DNA of 64,000 nt from Microcebus murinus (GCF_040939455.1 NC_134108.1:38298501-38362500); one strand, 5' to 3'. Shown: positions 11,067-26,660, numbered from the stretch's first letter. The notes: generated from the sequence alone by a model not told the origin. Translations and numbers: made by a program.

Positions 11067-14000
11067 AATGATATAGAGCTATGGTAAAACATGTGGAAAT
11101 CCTAGAGCCAGATGGAGGATGATTCTCTGGGGAGCCCCAGGAATACTGTGAGGATGTCCCAGGGCCCTGCTACATAAAATGTGGTCTGTGGATCAGAGCA
11201 TGGGCATTGTTAGAAAGATACAATCTTGAGTCCTACCACAGATTTGGGATCTGTAGTTTAACAAGGTTTTCAGGTGAGATTCATATGGATATTAAGTATA
11301 AAGAAAAGCTCTAAAAAAAAAAAAAAAAAAGAAAAGCTCTATTCCCCTTATTCAACCAGAGAGGATTCAATTATATTTGCTGCAGTTATTGAACTACTAC
11401 CCTGTTTTCATTTGAAGAAATAGTATGGGAACTGAAAGAAGCTTGAAAACCTCAGTCACTCAAGATGCAGAAGTTGCAGTGGCATCTTCTCAGCCATTTC
11501 TGCTCTCACCGTAAGCCCATGTCTTCATTTGACATTAGTGAGCTCCTGCTTTTATAAGAAGTATCATAATTTTCTTGTGATTGGGGGAGGCAGAAGAGCA
11601 GGGGATGAAAAGTGATGGAAAACTGCAGACAGCTAATTGTAAGCTTTCAGAAGATGAAAGGAAGGGTCTTGAGAACAACATATCTGAAAACATAAGCTCA
11701 ATCCCTAGTAAAATTATAGAATGGAGTAAAAAAAAAATTGTGAGCACTTAGAAGAACCTTGGAGAATTGTGACATCACAAAGCTTCAAAATGCGTTTACT
11801 GAGAACAAGTTATACAAACTTTATATCCTTTTATAATTATTAATATGGCAAATTAGGAAAATATGTACACAACATATCTTGAGTAAGGCACTTGATATGC
11901 TTGGTAAAGTACTTGATATGATTTGCAAATCAACTGATAAAATGTGGGCTGAAAGGTAGAAGTGATCAATTCTGATTTAGTTAAAAACATTGTACCCAAG
12001 GTGTGTGCATGATGACTTACAAGAGCAGAGAGGTGAAAGGCTCATTATAGGTGAGCCTTTGATTCTACACTACTCATTTAAGAAAATGAAAGAGCAATGT
12101 TGTTTTGTCTAATTTTCAGACAAATTTAAAGGGATAACAAATAGAATATATAACATAAGGAAGCAGAATTAAAAAGGGAATGTTGTAATTAATGTCAAGT
12201 GAATGGCACCAGTATTGGAGGTAAATTTCTCTATACATCAGTAGACATAGGTAGCGATCTAATTATTAATATATGCTTCCCATGGGCTAATAGTGTACTG
12301 TGGCTATCTATATGAGGATAGGGAGTAAGCCATACTTGATTTTAAATCTCCAAGGGCTAGCATAAAATCTAACATTTACTAGGTACATGGTAAATATTTG
12401 CTGAATGAATAATTCTTGAATTATATAAAAGCTAGAGCTATGTCAGGTTGTAGTAATAGAAGTCACACCCAAAATATTACATTTGCTTCTGGGTACCATA
12501 TTTTAGAGTTATACTGACAAAATACTATGCAGGAGAATAAACTAAAACTCTGTTGGGAAAAAAACTGGAAGCTATGTCCTATGTGGAATGTATTAGTGAA
12601 ATGATGAAGTAGAGGGGACATTTAAAATAGGCATCATTTAAAAATCCTTATGTAAACACGAGGACAGGCTTGTTGTTCTAAAAGGCTGATACAGAGCAAG
12701 TGTAGGAAAACTACAAAGCAGTAAATTATGGTTTAGCATAAGAATTTTCTAACCGACAGGACTGTCTAATGATAAAATGGGCCTCTCTTGGTGGTGACGC
12801 ATTTTCTACTATTGGCGGCTAAATGACCATCCATCAGGGATGCTGGGGAAAGGAGTATTCATGGCACAGAAGGATTTTGTAAGGAACCTTCTAATATGCA
12901 AGCATGCTAGGGCATGGGCTGCAGACTTTTGTTTTCAATCTACTATATTATTCAGGAAATATTTATTGACTTGGCATTTGTTGACTTTTTTGGAGTTAAT
13001 ATCTCTTTAGTTTGCTTCTGTCAATTTAGATGAGACCAAGTGATAGAAGATGAAGGGACCAGGGTATAGGGAATTGGAAGCAACAGGACTCATCAAGACA
13101 TTTAGAAGATTCAGAAATTTCTTGTTAATTTCGAGTTGCTAAATTTCTATGCAATCCAGTCTTCTTACTGATTTCTCTTTAGCAGCGAATAAAGAATTTA
13201 GAGATGCTAATGAAGCAGAATATTCCCTGGGTTTCACTTATTTACTAGTAAGTACAATAGGTTTGCATTGCTGGAAAACATTTAGCTCAATCATTCACTC
13301 ATATCGTTACTTCTAGGAACAGAAAAATTTTATGTCCCCAGGAATATGGAGACACAAAACTTATAACAGAAAAATGGATATTTTATATTCATAGATATGA
13401 GAATAATTGCTATTGGGGATGTTATGCTGTTATTCAAAGACATAGCCTTACTTTTGATGTGGCATTATAAAACAAACATTACCACTTGAGTAAGATGATT
13501 TCCTAAAGGGGACAGGTAGATTCAGAAAGAGAGCCTGGCAAGTAAGATAGTTCCTGTGCTAGGACACTCAAGGAGAGGGGGAAATTGATATTATAGCTTA
13601 GTGACAAAATCTCTTGAAAGGAGATGGGAAATAAGTGGCTCAATCTGTTTTCTAGGCACATTGCAGTGCATTTAATGACATTCATACTGAATCAAAGAGT
13701 AAAGATTTGTATCACAATCAGACAATATAAAGTTCTGGAAAAGTTTTTTGTGACAAAATACTTACAAAATTACATAGTAAAATTAAACAAAAACACTTGA
13801 ATTGATGTTTGTCATAACTCTCCCCCTATTGTCCATGGTAAATTTGAGGATAAAGCCAGTGTTCTGGTTAAACAAAGAGATTGTTCTGGGCATGACAATG
13901 TGAAATAAAAGATTTTCTGTCTAATTTTTCCCATGTGTTATACAAACAAAGTTTATTGTTCAGAATACTTTGATGGGGCAAAAAAGTTAATGAAATAAAA

Positions 14001-14489
14001 ACAAGTAACAAATCTTGTAAATTCATTACAATCCTGAATCTCCCACTGTCAAATGTTACTATTAGTTGTTATTAACATTGCTGTTTCTCTAGAGTAGGAT
14101 CTACAAGTCATGTTCTCTATATATACCAGGCTACCATTTTTTGACTCTTTTTCCTTTATAATCATTTTAAATATGTTACTTGCTACATAATGAGAATATA
14201 TGTAACATATTTGAAACTTCTAAAACTTAATTATATCATATGCAGCAAAGAACCCATGATTGAATAAAAAATGGTAATAATGTTTAAACATTTAAACCAT
14301 CTAAACTGGGTACTCCTGTTTGTTATCCTTTTGACTCTCCACTCTTCTCTGAGAATCAACACAGAGATTTATCATTTTCTTACCTTAAATAAAAAAATAT
14401 TCACCTATGTATACGTACCTAAACAATATAGTATTATTTTTGCTTATTTGAACCATAAAATTTGTGTCATACTATATATAGTCTTCTGA
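11067..14489. other. Unannotated AT-rich stretch
   Basis: Contains an A18 run near 11313-11330 flanked by two copies of 'gaaaagctct'. Otherwise no gene, no confident repeat and no RNA gene seen. Open frames are short and isolated. Confidence 0.4.
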
Positions 14490-14940
14490 GACTTATTTTT
14501 TCACTTAACAATATGTATGTAAGAGGTATCTATGTTGTAGCAAGTTATAGTTTAGTCATTATTTCCTTGTGTGAATTTCCAATTTATTTATCTATTCTTT
14601 TTTAGATGGTTACTATTGTTTTTCTAATTCTATTTTATTATTACAAACATTGTTACTATGAGCCTTTTGGAGCACATGTGGAAGAGTTTTTCTAGTTTGC
14701 ATACAAGAATTTCTCTAGGAGTGAAAGTTCTGGGTAATGAGATATATATAAGTTTTACTTTACAGAGTGTAAAGTAAATGCCAAACTATTTTCCAAATTG
14801 TTCCAATTTGCCCTTTTCCTCATGATATATGTGTTACAGTTGATCCTTATCCTCTTCAACATTTAATATTAGACTTCTCAATTTTTGCCATTTGAATTGT
14901 CACAAATATTTTGTTTTAAATGTGAATATTCATAGACTTT
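14490..14940 (-). mobile_element. Ancient L1 (L1M-like) fragment
   Basis: Read in reverse, phrases such as 'tttctctaggagtgaaagt', 'tgccaaactattttccaaa' and 'ttccaatttgccc' match the L1 segment 3' of the reverse transcriptase ('aggagtggaattgctggg' and so on). Diverged and full of stops. Confidence 0.45.
14754..14778. other. 10-bp inverted repeat
   Basis: TTTACTTTAC and GTAAAGTAAA flank the 5-base loop AGAGT. It lies inside a decayed L1 and is probably incidental. Confidence 0.6.
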
Positions 14941-17429
14941 TAAAAAAAAAGAAATATTAATAAAATGACAAGGAAACATCATGCTGCTCATTTGTCCAAC
15001 AAATTTTTATTAAATATCTAGTGAGTACCAATCACTAAGAAAAATGTGAATATATAAAGAAAAAAAATAAGGAAATTACAATATAAAATTAAGTCATTCA
15101 AATAATAGTACAATAAAATGGTATCATTTTTCAGTTTTTCCTCTCCTTCCCTTCATAGTCTTTGTTTCTATACCATAGAACTTCTCAAGAAAGAAACCTA
15201 AGTAGTTTCTACTTTCAAAATGACTCTTGGAAACAGAGTCTGTCTGACCTGTTTTATTCCTGCCATTTATTCTATCAGCTCCCCCTTGGACTGCCACTGA
15301 GTCTCCTATTGAAGATGACCCAGATCTGAGTGTGGGCAGAAGGGAGAGTTGAACGAGTGAGACTTTTTTTTCACTTGAATGAAAAGAGGTAGGGAAGTAG
15401 AAGAATGAGAAGGTTTGGTTCCAACCATTTACTGCAAGACCCTGTGTGTCAGATTGAAAGAGTTTGGACTTTGTAGACAACAAGGAGCAGCTAAAGGATT
15501 TTTCCAAAACTCATTTTCTTAGTTACTGATTTACTTAGAAAGGATTCCACTTAGGAGGTATTTGTTAAAGCTAAATGTACAAAGGAAAAGTAGACATATG
15601 GAAGTCTCAGAAATATATTTTTTTCATAGAGAAAATAAGAGTAAACTAATATGTGGTACTGAAAATCAGTATTAAAGATGGTCTCTAAATTAGTATTTTC
15701 AATAAATACAGCAAATTAACTAAACCACACTGTCCTGAAAGAAAAGGAATAAAATTAACATTCTTTATTTCTTACATGGCATGAATTATTCTGGGTAAAT
15801 TTGATGCTTACCCTAAAGCAATATTGTTTCCAAATACTTTATTACTTTATTTTTAAACTTTTGTTTTGTATTGTTTTAATGTCAAACATAATTAATTACT
15901 TTCCTAGTTTGTATATAACACAGATTCCTACCAAACCCCATAGCTCAGTATTCACTGATTTGGACTTTTTGTTTACATAGCCAAACATGTTTTTAGAAAG
16001 ACTGTGAAGATCACCACGAAGACCCAGAGTCCAAATGAAGTATGGAGTGAGTTAGAATCCTGCAATGGACTGAATGATGTTCACAATGTCCTGTTTGAGC
16101 AGTACTTTATAGAATTGTTTTATGTGTCTTTTCCCATGCGAATCTTTTCTAGTGAGTTGTGAGAAAAAGTGTCATTAATAAAGATAAAAGAGAATTGTAA
16201 ATTCCAGGACACACATATATATATTTTTTAGGGCTGATGAAACTTAAACTATCCAAGGGTGTTTTGTGATCATACATTTCTCCCCCCATTAAATGAATAA
16301 CTTTAAATTTGTGATTGCCAAACAAAACTGTCAGAAAGAGCCTTCCGAGTAGTAACTTGCAAGATGAACACCATTAATTCTGTAAGTTGGGATAATTTGT
16401 GTGGCACTTATATCTTTAAAAAAAAAAGGAATAAAAGAGATAACTGTTTCTCTTAAAATGAAATGATGCTTTTTTTCTTCATTATTGTTTCTACTCATTC
16501 CATACAGACCAAATTAACTCTTAATATGCTGAAATAATTCCCATAGGTGGATATGTCCTTTGAGTTTGACTGGAATGATCATTGTATCTGAAATTAGTGT
16601 TGGTAGAACTTTAAAATTTTCTGATAAAGCTATATAAATACCAATAATATTTTTAGACCAGTTTTTTGTTATGCTTTTAAGTTACTCCACATTTCACTGA
16701 ATTACATTTCACTGAATAATCAGATCCACAGTTGTTCAATGCTCATAATGGGGAGAAGAGGAGGAAAAATACTATGGCAGAAGCCAGTCTGGAAACTTTT
16801 TCATGCTGTAAATGGAGCATGGCATTGTCTTTTGCTTCAGTATATAAACTTTACAGGCTTAACTTTAAAAAGTAGATATTAACCTTTCAAAGATCCACAA
16901 TGAAACCCAAACATACGCACAATCTTAAAATTACAATTTTGTTTACCTCAAGCAAGCATGGAGCATATTTGCTAATGATTAAAGGAAGCCATTTTATGAC
17001 TTTATTAGAACAGTTTGTTTTAGTATATTATTTATTCATATATCTATTCCTTTTTATTCCTATTTCCCTTTCCCATCTGTATATAATCAATAACTCTAAT
17101 GTGTTTGATGTGTATATTTGAAATATTTTATACAGCTTTCACTAGTAAAGTGATTTTTAAAATCAAACTAAGTTAAATCTCTACTTACAATGATATTATT
17201 CTTGGTCTTCTAAAAATAGCAAAATTTTTCTTTTATTATTTTGTGTATGGCTATAGTCACTTTCTTAAAATACTTTTGTTAAATTAAAAAAGTACTTTAT
17301 TTTGATTAAGAATCAGAGAAAAATAGATGACACATAATTCCACTGCCTCAAGATGGTCAGTTAATTATTGGCTTTCTTTCTTCAACTTTCAAAAATGATT
17401 CTTTAAAAATAAAATTGAGTTCTTATTTT
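14941..17429. other. Unannotated AT-rich stretch
   Basis: No gene recognised. A 127-codon minus-strand frame at 15124-15507 begins with ATG, but its polar product has no domain I know. The surrounding DNA has faint reverse-L2 character near 15400-15500 ('gagtttggactttgtagac'). Confidence 0.4.
16689..16718. repeat. 15-bp tandem duplication
   Basis: ACATTTCACTGAATT followed directly by ACATTTCACTGAATA: two copies differing at the last base. A slippage duplication. Confidence 0.7.
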
Positions 17430-17965
17430 TTATGCAATTTTGTGATTTTTTTCTACATGTACATTATCATATAAACACTTCATTTAAGGTATTTTAAACA
17501 TAATTTTGTTGGCTATGTCATATTCCATTTTATAGATTATTTAATCATCTTCTTAATGTTAGACTTTTGTCTGCATTTTTTGTTATTATTTTGTTCTTAT
17601 AATATTAATTGATTTTTTTGTACATAAATATTGCTCTTGTAGGTTATTTATTCCTTATAATGGATTTTTAGATGTGGAAATACTGGCTTTTAAAATACGT
17701 GGCCAAGTTATTTTCAGAAAGGCTCCACCAGTTGTCATTCTCACCAGCAGTATATGAGAGTACCCATATTATTGAGCTCTTGCAAATATTGAGTGTTGTC
17801 TTTATTGCTTATTTGGTGAATTAAAATAAAGCAGAATCCCATTTTTACTTATTTTGTGTTTTTTTATTGATACAGTTTAACATTTTTTCCAAGTGTTCAC
17901 TATCCATTTGCAATTTTTCTTTAAAAATTGTTTACCCATTATCTTTGTTCATTTATCAATGAGAG
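17430..17965 (-). mobile_element. Ancient L1 (L1M-like) fragment
   Basis: In reverse orientation it shows the L1 order 'ggctatgtcatattcc', 'gatgtggaaatactgg', 'ttctcaccagcagtatatga' and 'agagtaccc', corresponding to the L1 region before the 3' UTR. Heavily diverged. Confidence 0.55.
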
Positions 17966-18390
17966 CTTAGTACTTTTCTTATTTATAAGTATGAGCTGTT
18001 TGTTGTATTTGCGAAGTTTTTAAAATTTTGCTCGGCTTTTGTTTAATTTTTGCCTTTTTACTTGCTTTTTAATGTTGCAAAGTTTTAAATTTTGAGTTAT
18101 TAAAACTTTTTCAAACTTTTCTTCTTGATTATTTACACTGCTTATATTAATGTGTATTTACTAAATATAATTCCTTAAGCTATATGTAATTTGTGCCTAT
18201 TAAGTATCCAAATTGTATATTTTTCAAAACTCAAGTATCTCAGCTCTATTTCCCCCTTAATCTATGATTTATGATACCGTCTCTAATGTAGCTGAGATTT
18301 GTTTTAGGAGGTTTTTTTTTTATTCCTTTGGTCTCTATATTCATGCATTCCTCAACACTACACTTATTTAATTAAATTTTTGTGGTATGT

Positions 18391-18685
18391 GGCTTGGCGT
18401 GGTGGTGGCTCACACTTTGGGAGCCTGAGGCAAGAGGACACTTGAGGCCAGGAATTAGAGATCAGCCTGAGCGCCATAGAGAAACCTCATCTCTACAAAA
18501 AAAAAAAAAAAAAATACAGAAGTTAGCTGGGCATGGTGGTGCACACCTGTAGTCCCAGCTACTCAGGAGGCTTGAGGCAGGAAGATCACTTGAGCCCCAG
18601 AATTTGAGGTTGCAGTGAGCTATGATGATTCCACTGTACTGTAGCCTGAGCAACAAGGTGAGACTCTATCTCAAAAAAAAAAAAA
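18391..18685 (+). mobile_element. Alu SINE, old (AluJ-like), left arm internally deleted
   Basis: Sense Alu starting GGCTTGGCGTGGTGGTGGCT. It lacks the 'gcctgtaatcccag' step of the left arm, then has a long A-rich linker (about 18 A), a full right arm ('gttagctgggcatggtggt' to 'gagactctatctc') and an A-tail. Diverged duplications of about 17 bp (aaatttttgtggtatgt near 18374-18390 and a copy at 18683-18702) flank it. The linker is the ordinary primate type, so it predates the lemur-type copies here. Confidence 0.9.
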
Positions 18686-18702
18686 TTTTTTTCGTGGTAT
18701 GT

Positions 18703-20670
18703 GTCAGCTGTATCATATATTTGATGGGTCTTGCCCTGAAATTTTGAAAAACTTTGCCCACTGGTTTGCCCTCAGTGGTTGGAATTGCTTGGCCTCAGAA
18801 CACTTCACTGCTTCTATCTTAGCATCTGGAGGCACCTTCATTGTGTTTCATCAAAGGGCAACAGACTCTGATCAAGCTACCTTAGGAGCTAAAGTATTCT
18901 TGTCTAATAACGGGGAAAACAGTGAAAGGAATCAGCAAAGTAGCTGCCAGTGACTATAGCACAAGAAGAGGAAACCATAGGCCCAGAGGAGCAGCCAAGA
19001 GTTACTTGCAACCTCTGAGCCCTCTGTGAGGAAGTCATGGCGGAAAAGAACCACATATAGCCTGGGACCCCACAAGGTAGGAAAGGGAACATTGGGGAAA
19101 TATCCATGCAAACCTTGAGAGAGTTCGGTGAGTGTGAAACTCTTATGAAGATACAAGAAAATGAATTTAACTGTCTTCATGGATTAAGATAGCTTCAGAT
19201 AAACCAGGGTAACCTAAACCCTTAACATAGTATAAACTCACTAAGAGTAGTTTAATAAGTTATATAATTATTGTAGTAAATAAAAATAAGCTAATTTCAA
19301 TTGCAAGTAGAATCACATTTTGGATAAGAGTTTAGAATGAGACTTACATATATGATTATTGTAGTACACTGTCTCATACATTATGCTCCTGAAAAGGAGG
19401 TAGGGAGAAAGAGGGCTCAATGTCATGTACTCCCTACACTCACAAGTAAGGAGGGGAGAAAGTTTAACTGCCACAGAACAGAAAATTGTCTAAAGGCAGA
19501 AAGTCCTTTGGAGGAAGTGATACTAATTACTGTTGGCCATCTATATAGGAATTTTAACTTGAAGACTGGGACTGTGATTTCCCCAAAGGAAGGGCTAAGG
19601 GAACCTCATGCTGTCACTGACTATAAAAATTCCTATTTACTTATACCTGGGCTGCTTCTTACCTACAGGTCATCATTCTGCCTACAAAAACTCCTTTATC
19701 TCTCTCCTGTCTTTGTCTTAAAACAGAAAGAGACTATGAAAAGAGGGTGTGTTTATATATATATAATCTCCCAATTTCTCACCTCTCAAAAATGTAGCCT
19801 GCAAGATATGAGGGAATAAACAGAGCTGAAGTTTTTAGAGTTTATTTAGTTTGATTTTTCTAGCACTCCTAATTATCTAGAAAGGATTTTGCCATTACCT
19901 TGAAAATCGGCTTAGCACATTTTATTTTCTATAAGGCAGAAGGTTAAAGAGAAATATCTGCACAACCCCTGATGCCACAGAATAAATACCTTCATGTCTT
20001 CCCCTCGATAAGAAAAAAATATTTCTTAATTCTACCTTTTATAGGGATCAGTTCTTTCAGTATTTTAAGAAAAGGCTATTGGTAGTTAACTGTGATTTTA
20101 TTTATGCACATAATTATTTATGTCTGTCTCTAGCAGATGGTTATTTCAGATAATAGTTCATAGTAAACCTTTTTCACAATCATTGTTAGATTACAGGTGT
20201 GGCCAGTACTATCACAGGATGCTGGAAGGTAGTTTTGAGCAATCAATATCATTAAATAGAATGAGACACCTCAGACAAGAGTTTTTTTTATTTGTTTTGC
20301 TTATTAAATCTACATTTTGAGGTTTATATCATTTCTAATCATGGACAGTCGACATTCTAATATTATTCTCCCAATGACTCTCCTTGTAACAGAGACCATT
20401 GTGCAATTGCCTTACTATGGTGTGTGCCAAATGAGGGTGGCTTTCACCAAGTTGGCATAATGCCAGTGTAGAGAGTATACAATTTTGATGTAAAAATACT
20501 GATTTTTACAGCACCGTTTTCTAAAGAGCCAAAGACATTGTACCAATAGCAACACATTTTCTTTATAGTAGACCTAGTTCATTTTAGTTTATCAAGTACT
20601 TATTATTGATTAGCCAGGTACTGTCTTTGGTGGTGGAGACAGAAAAGAATCCATAAAATGTAGGCTTTAT
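18703..20670. other. Unannotated stretch with chance open frames
   Basis: Contains a 160-codon ATG frame at 19337-19819. Its product has no recognisable domain and no codon-like periodicity by eye, and no splice, promoter or poly(A) context supports it. No confident repeat seen. Confidence 0.35.
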
Positions 20671-20674
20671 AGTT

Positions 20675-20855
20675 CAGTGATTTTCAAACTTCAGTGTGCC
20701 TAAGAATCATTTGAGGGGCTTGTTAAAAATGTATACTTCTGTATTATTTTTGTCCTTACTAATACTAATACTAATTCAGACACTCTGGGAAAGGCCCAAT
20801 AGTCTGTATTTTAATAAAATATTTCAGGTAATTCTGGTGCAAACAGTTCTTAGGC
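20675..20855 (+). mobile_element. MER5A-type MITE (hAT-Charlie)
   Basis: Starts CAGTGATTTTCAAACTTCAG, followed by 'gtgcctaagaatcatttga', 'ggggcttgttaaaa' and near the end 'ggtaattctggtgc', the landmarks of MER5A. A short (acta)-rich interruption near 20757-20775 breaks the middle. Nonautonomous and inactive. Confidence 0.75.
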
Positions 20856-20874
20856 ATTATTAAATGAATATTTA

Positions 20875-21012
20875 AGGAAGAACATAGACTCTGGGATCAG
20901 ATTGACCAGGTACTGGTTTCACAGTTACTAACTGTGTGATCACATGTAAGTTCCTAGTTCTTAAACTTACCAAATCTCAGTTTCCTCATTGGGAGTATTG
21001 GATAGGAAGGTA
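20875..21012 (+). repeat. MIR fragment
   Basis: Contains 'catagactctgggatcag', 'ttactaactgtgtgatcac' and 'ctcagtttcctcattggg', the MIR body and core in sense orientation. Confidence 0.7.
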
Positions 21013-21037
21013 TATAAAAAATACTTGGCATTAGGTT

Positions 21038-23097
<2,060 letters not shown>

Positions 23098-23924
23098 TGT
23101 ACTTGCCTCAGCTGGGGTGAAACTCACTAAGTGAGTGTCTTTGTTAGTATTAACAAGCAAATTTAGACCAGCTTTATTACTTTTGTGCAATCCAATTGGG
23201 AAATGTTCAAAGTAGGAATCTGGGGATAATTGAGGAGTTTAGGAGGAGTGGACTTATGATGAAAGGCAGAAATAATTCAGCATTTACAACTGCATAAAGT
23301 TAAAAGGTTTAGAGTGGTCACGGGAAGAGACTTAGCCAAAGGGCATAAAGGAAGCGCAGCTGACCAAAATGCAATGAGGGGATTAGAGTATTTGATGTAA
23401 CTAGACCAAAGAAAGGGAAATTGCAACAGTCTTCCTAATAAACAGCAGGGAGGGTTACTGGTCACTCCAAATGTTGGAAGGACATTAATTAAAAAAAAAA
23501 ATACTAAAATACTGTTTTAACAAAAGCAAAAAACAATTGTTCTGTTATCCTTTGTTGACATACAAAAAAGAAAAAGAAAAAAGCCCAGTGAACTTTGTCT
23601 CTAAAGAGCAAAGAAACAAAAATTTAAAGATAGTAAAGAATGGAGACCATCAGATTAGTGGTCCACATCCTGGGATAATTATTATTTTAAAATACATTTG
23701 TACTGAAAATTATGAACTACATAAATTTTTAGTAACATTTTAATGGCCTTATGAAATTTTAAATAATTAAACCAACAGTTATTATTTCATTGCACTATTT
23801 TTAATGTCATTTTATACTCAGATTTCTATGTAGTAGGGTGTATGAGACAAAAAGGCTAAATGGAAAATCATTAAAAGTGAATTTACTGGAAAAATAATTT
23901 ATTTTTATAAATTGCTCATCAAAA
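23098..23924. other. Unannotated stretch
   Basis: No gene or confident repeat. A-rich patches lie near 23490 and 23565-23585. Confidence 0.4.
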
Positions 23925-24225
23925 CTTGGACCCTCAAACGAGGGACCAAATAGTTTTTAAGTTGAAACAGGAAAACTGATATGACCATAACCAGGCTGGA
24001 GAGCTTTAAGTTGTGTGCCAATAGATAGTGAACCAAAGACTGCCAAAAGCCAATCAGAAAGCTATAACCCTTCCCCAAAGCCTACCTAATAGAAAATCTA
24101 AGTTTACTAGCAAATTCGCCAGTCAGAGACTTCCTTAAGGCTTCCTTGTTTTACTCAATAAAACCCACTATTCTTTCAAAGTCTTTGCAGTCTAGCAGAA
24201 TTAAAGTGACAGTAGCTGAATTACT
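23925..24225 (+). mobile_element. Possible LTR fragment (ERV-like)
   Basis: A 'gccaatcag' CCAAT-like block is followed about 100 bp on by 'actcaataaaacccactatt', a layout typical of gammaretrovirus-like LTR promoter and poly(A) regions. No matching ends or target duplication could be defined, so this is tentative. Confidence 0.3.
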
Positions 24226-24386
24226 GAATTTTTGGATAAGTGGTCTTTGATTAATTTTGTAAGTGGTTTTGACAATTGACAAAATTCTTTTGACAACTTG
24301 TATAAAGGTTAAGTTTTAATCTTAGTCATGGCTATACTGTGATAGTGTTTGCTTGAGATCACAGAACCTGGGTCACAGTAACATCC

Positions 24387-24400
24387 CTGTACATGTACAG
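24387..24400. other. 14-bp perfect palindrome
   Basis: CTGTACATGTACAG reads identically on both strands. It sits in non-repetitive DNA; no function is evident. Confidence 0.7.
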
Positions 24401-25871
24401 ACACATCACAGAACACATATGCAGATTCTTTCAACAAGCAGCCTCTCCTGTTAAAAACAGAATATAAAATCCTCAATGTTTTAGCAAAAAGATCTCCTCA
24501 GAGAACATGTCTATATTGGGAGGTTTAGTTTTTTCTGGAGGGCTGTGCCATGGCCTCATTGTATCCTAGTTCACTGCTATAGCCTAGTTCTTACCCTTCC
24601 CTCGGGAGATGGTCTCTGTCCTTATACTTGTATTGTGTATGTGTGTTAAAGAAGTGGAGCAAGACTAAGAAAAGGGACAGGAGTAAGTCTTAGTTTCAGA
24701 AAGGGGAAAGGTATAGTTAAATATGGAGTAAAGCAGAAATCAAATAATGGTTTGTAACTAAGTAGTTCATGTTTGCCTGACACATTGAAATGCTTTATAA
24801 ATATGTATTTAAATAAATAGATTGGTTACTAAAAAGAAGAATATACATCCTGTATGCTTGAATTAAGTTAGTTTCCCCCAGAGATTATAATATGAAACAG
24901 GTAGGGGGTAGGATGGAGAGTACTTGCAGAGCCAACCTTACCTATGTTGGTCAATGAACCAAGCACTGAATGAGTTTTGATAGATTCCTAAAAGTCTGTG
25001 CTCCCAGAATTTCTCCCACATTGAATGGCTGGGATGGCTAAAACTTGTAACATTGGAGGAATAGACTTTTAGAGAAACCTGGTGAATGAATTGCATCAAT
25101 TTCAGGGAACCATTTAAAAATGCCAATATGTTCTCTGGAAAGTATGACACATCATTATGTTAGCACCCATTAATCCTTAATATTGACTAGTTTATTGAAT
25201 TAAGAGTTAGAGGCAGAGACTCAAAGAGGCAGAGAAGATTATAAAAGAGCTGTAGGTAAGGGTAGAGGCAAAATTTATTCATGTCTAAATTTTGGATAGG
25301 GCTGCCAAAGCATTTCTCTATGTTGTTAATAATATGCAGTTTTTCCTTCTTTGAAAAATGTTTGGAGCCTCTTCTTTTAATTTCTCTTTCCTTCCTTCCT
25401 TTCCTTACTTGTCTTCCTCTCTTCTTTTCTTCATTTTCTCTTCACTTTTACAAACACTTAGAGTAGAACCTTACAATTAAAAATCCTGTTAAAGGGTAAA
25501 GTTGAAATGCCTATTGGCCTGATTCAGCATCTGTTGATCTGATAGATCAAAATAGTTTTAAGAACTTTGGCAGACCTCACAGGGAAGAATGCAGGATGGG
25601 ATAGTTGCCCAGCTCATCTCAGGAGAAAAGGTTTAGCGAAAACATGACCCAAGAGGATGAGCAAGTCCCACCCAGATCACAGCAGGCCTGGCTGCAGTTT
25701 TATTATATGGCAAGCCTGCTTGTCTGGCACCCAGGGAACAACCCACCAGATGAGGTCAGCGTTGTGCAGAGAAGAAAGCTTACAAAGGAAAATACCTTGA
25801 GCTTGGATTGCAGTAGTTGCTGGGAATCAAAATAATGTAAGGGGAGCCCTAAAAATGGATTTATTAACAAC
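24401..25871. other. Unannotated stretch
   Basis: No gene seen. A CT-rich tract occupies about 25373-25446. A 76-codon ATG frame at 25605-25835 has no recognisable domain. Confidence 0.4.
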
Positions 25872-26000
25872 TGCTAACACTTATTACACATTTGTGCCAT
25901 TTCAGGTACTATTTTAAAAATTTACTTGTCATGTTTATTCCTTACAACAATCCCCTAAGGTAGATATTAATCTTATCTCCATGTTATAGAAGAGAAACTT
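25872..26000 (-). repeat. MIR fragment
   Basis: Contains 'cttacaacaatcccctaagg', 'tagatattaatcttatctcc' and 'agaagagaaact', which are MIR post-core landmarks in antisense orientation. Confidence 0.65.
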
Positions 26001-26003
26001 ATC

Positions 26004-26380
26004 AATATTATCAATGGTGCAGTGACCATTCTTGTACATGTCTCATAGTGGCTGTGTAAGAATTTCTTTAGGGTAAATACTTAGGAGTGGAATTGCTGGG
26101 TCACAGGGAAGCACATTTCCACCTCCTAGATAATGTCACATTAATCACCTAGATAAGATCAAATTGTTTTCCAGAGTAATTGTGTCTTTTTACTAGCAAT
26201 TCATGAAATCTCTTATTGCTCCATGTTGTCAGGCTTTTAAACTTTTGTCAACTTAAGGCGTATGGAATTGTATCTAATTTATCTTTGTGTTTCACTAGTT
26301 ACTAATGCTTTATCATATTTTTATATGGTTATTGGACACACTGTTTTCCTTTTCTAGGAATTTACTTTTCATTCTTCATG
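26004..26380 (-). mobile_element. Ancient L1 fragment
   Basis: The phrase 'aggagtggaattgctgggtc' and the following 'aaattgttttccagagta' identify the L1 segment near the end of ORF2, in reverse. Decayed. Confidence 0.6.
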
Positions 26381-26561
26381 AGTTATACTTGTTTTATTTG
26401 ATTATACAGTTTATCTTTGAATAATATGTGTCTGAACTATGTGGGTCCCCTTATACGTGGATTCTTTTCAATAAATATATTGGAAAACTTTTTGAAGATT
26501 TATGACAATTTGAAAAAACTCACAAATGAACTGTGTAGCCTAGAAAGATTGAAAAAAATTA

Positions 26562-26660
26562 GCCAGGTGTGGTGGCTAATGCCTATAGTCCCAGTTTCTT
26601 GGAGTTTGAAACCAGCCTGGGCAATATAGTAAGACCCCATTTCAAAAAAAGAAAATAAAT
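26562..26660 (+). mobile_element. Alu left-monomer element (FLAM-like) inside Tigger1
   Basis: Starts GCCAGGTGTGGTGGCTAATG, continues to 'accagcctgggcaatatagt' and 'aagaccccatttc', and ends in an A-rich tail. There is no right arm. A 14-bp diverged duplication ATTGAAAAAAATTA flanks it (26548-26561 and 26661-26674). The internal 'gcactttgggaggc' block is missing. Confidence 0.8.

Noticed and set aside
15124..15507. 127-codon minus-strand ATG frame
   Set aside because: Polar product without known domain, in AT-rich DNA with faint reverse-L2 character; no gene structure around it.
19337..19819. 160-codon ATG frame
   Set aside because: No domain, no plausible promoter, splice or poly(A) context; length is within what chance gives over 64 kb in six frames.
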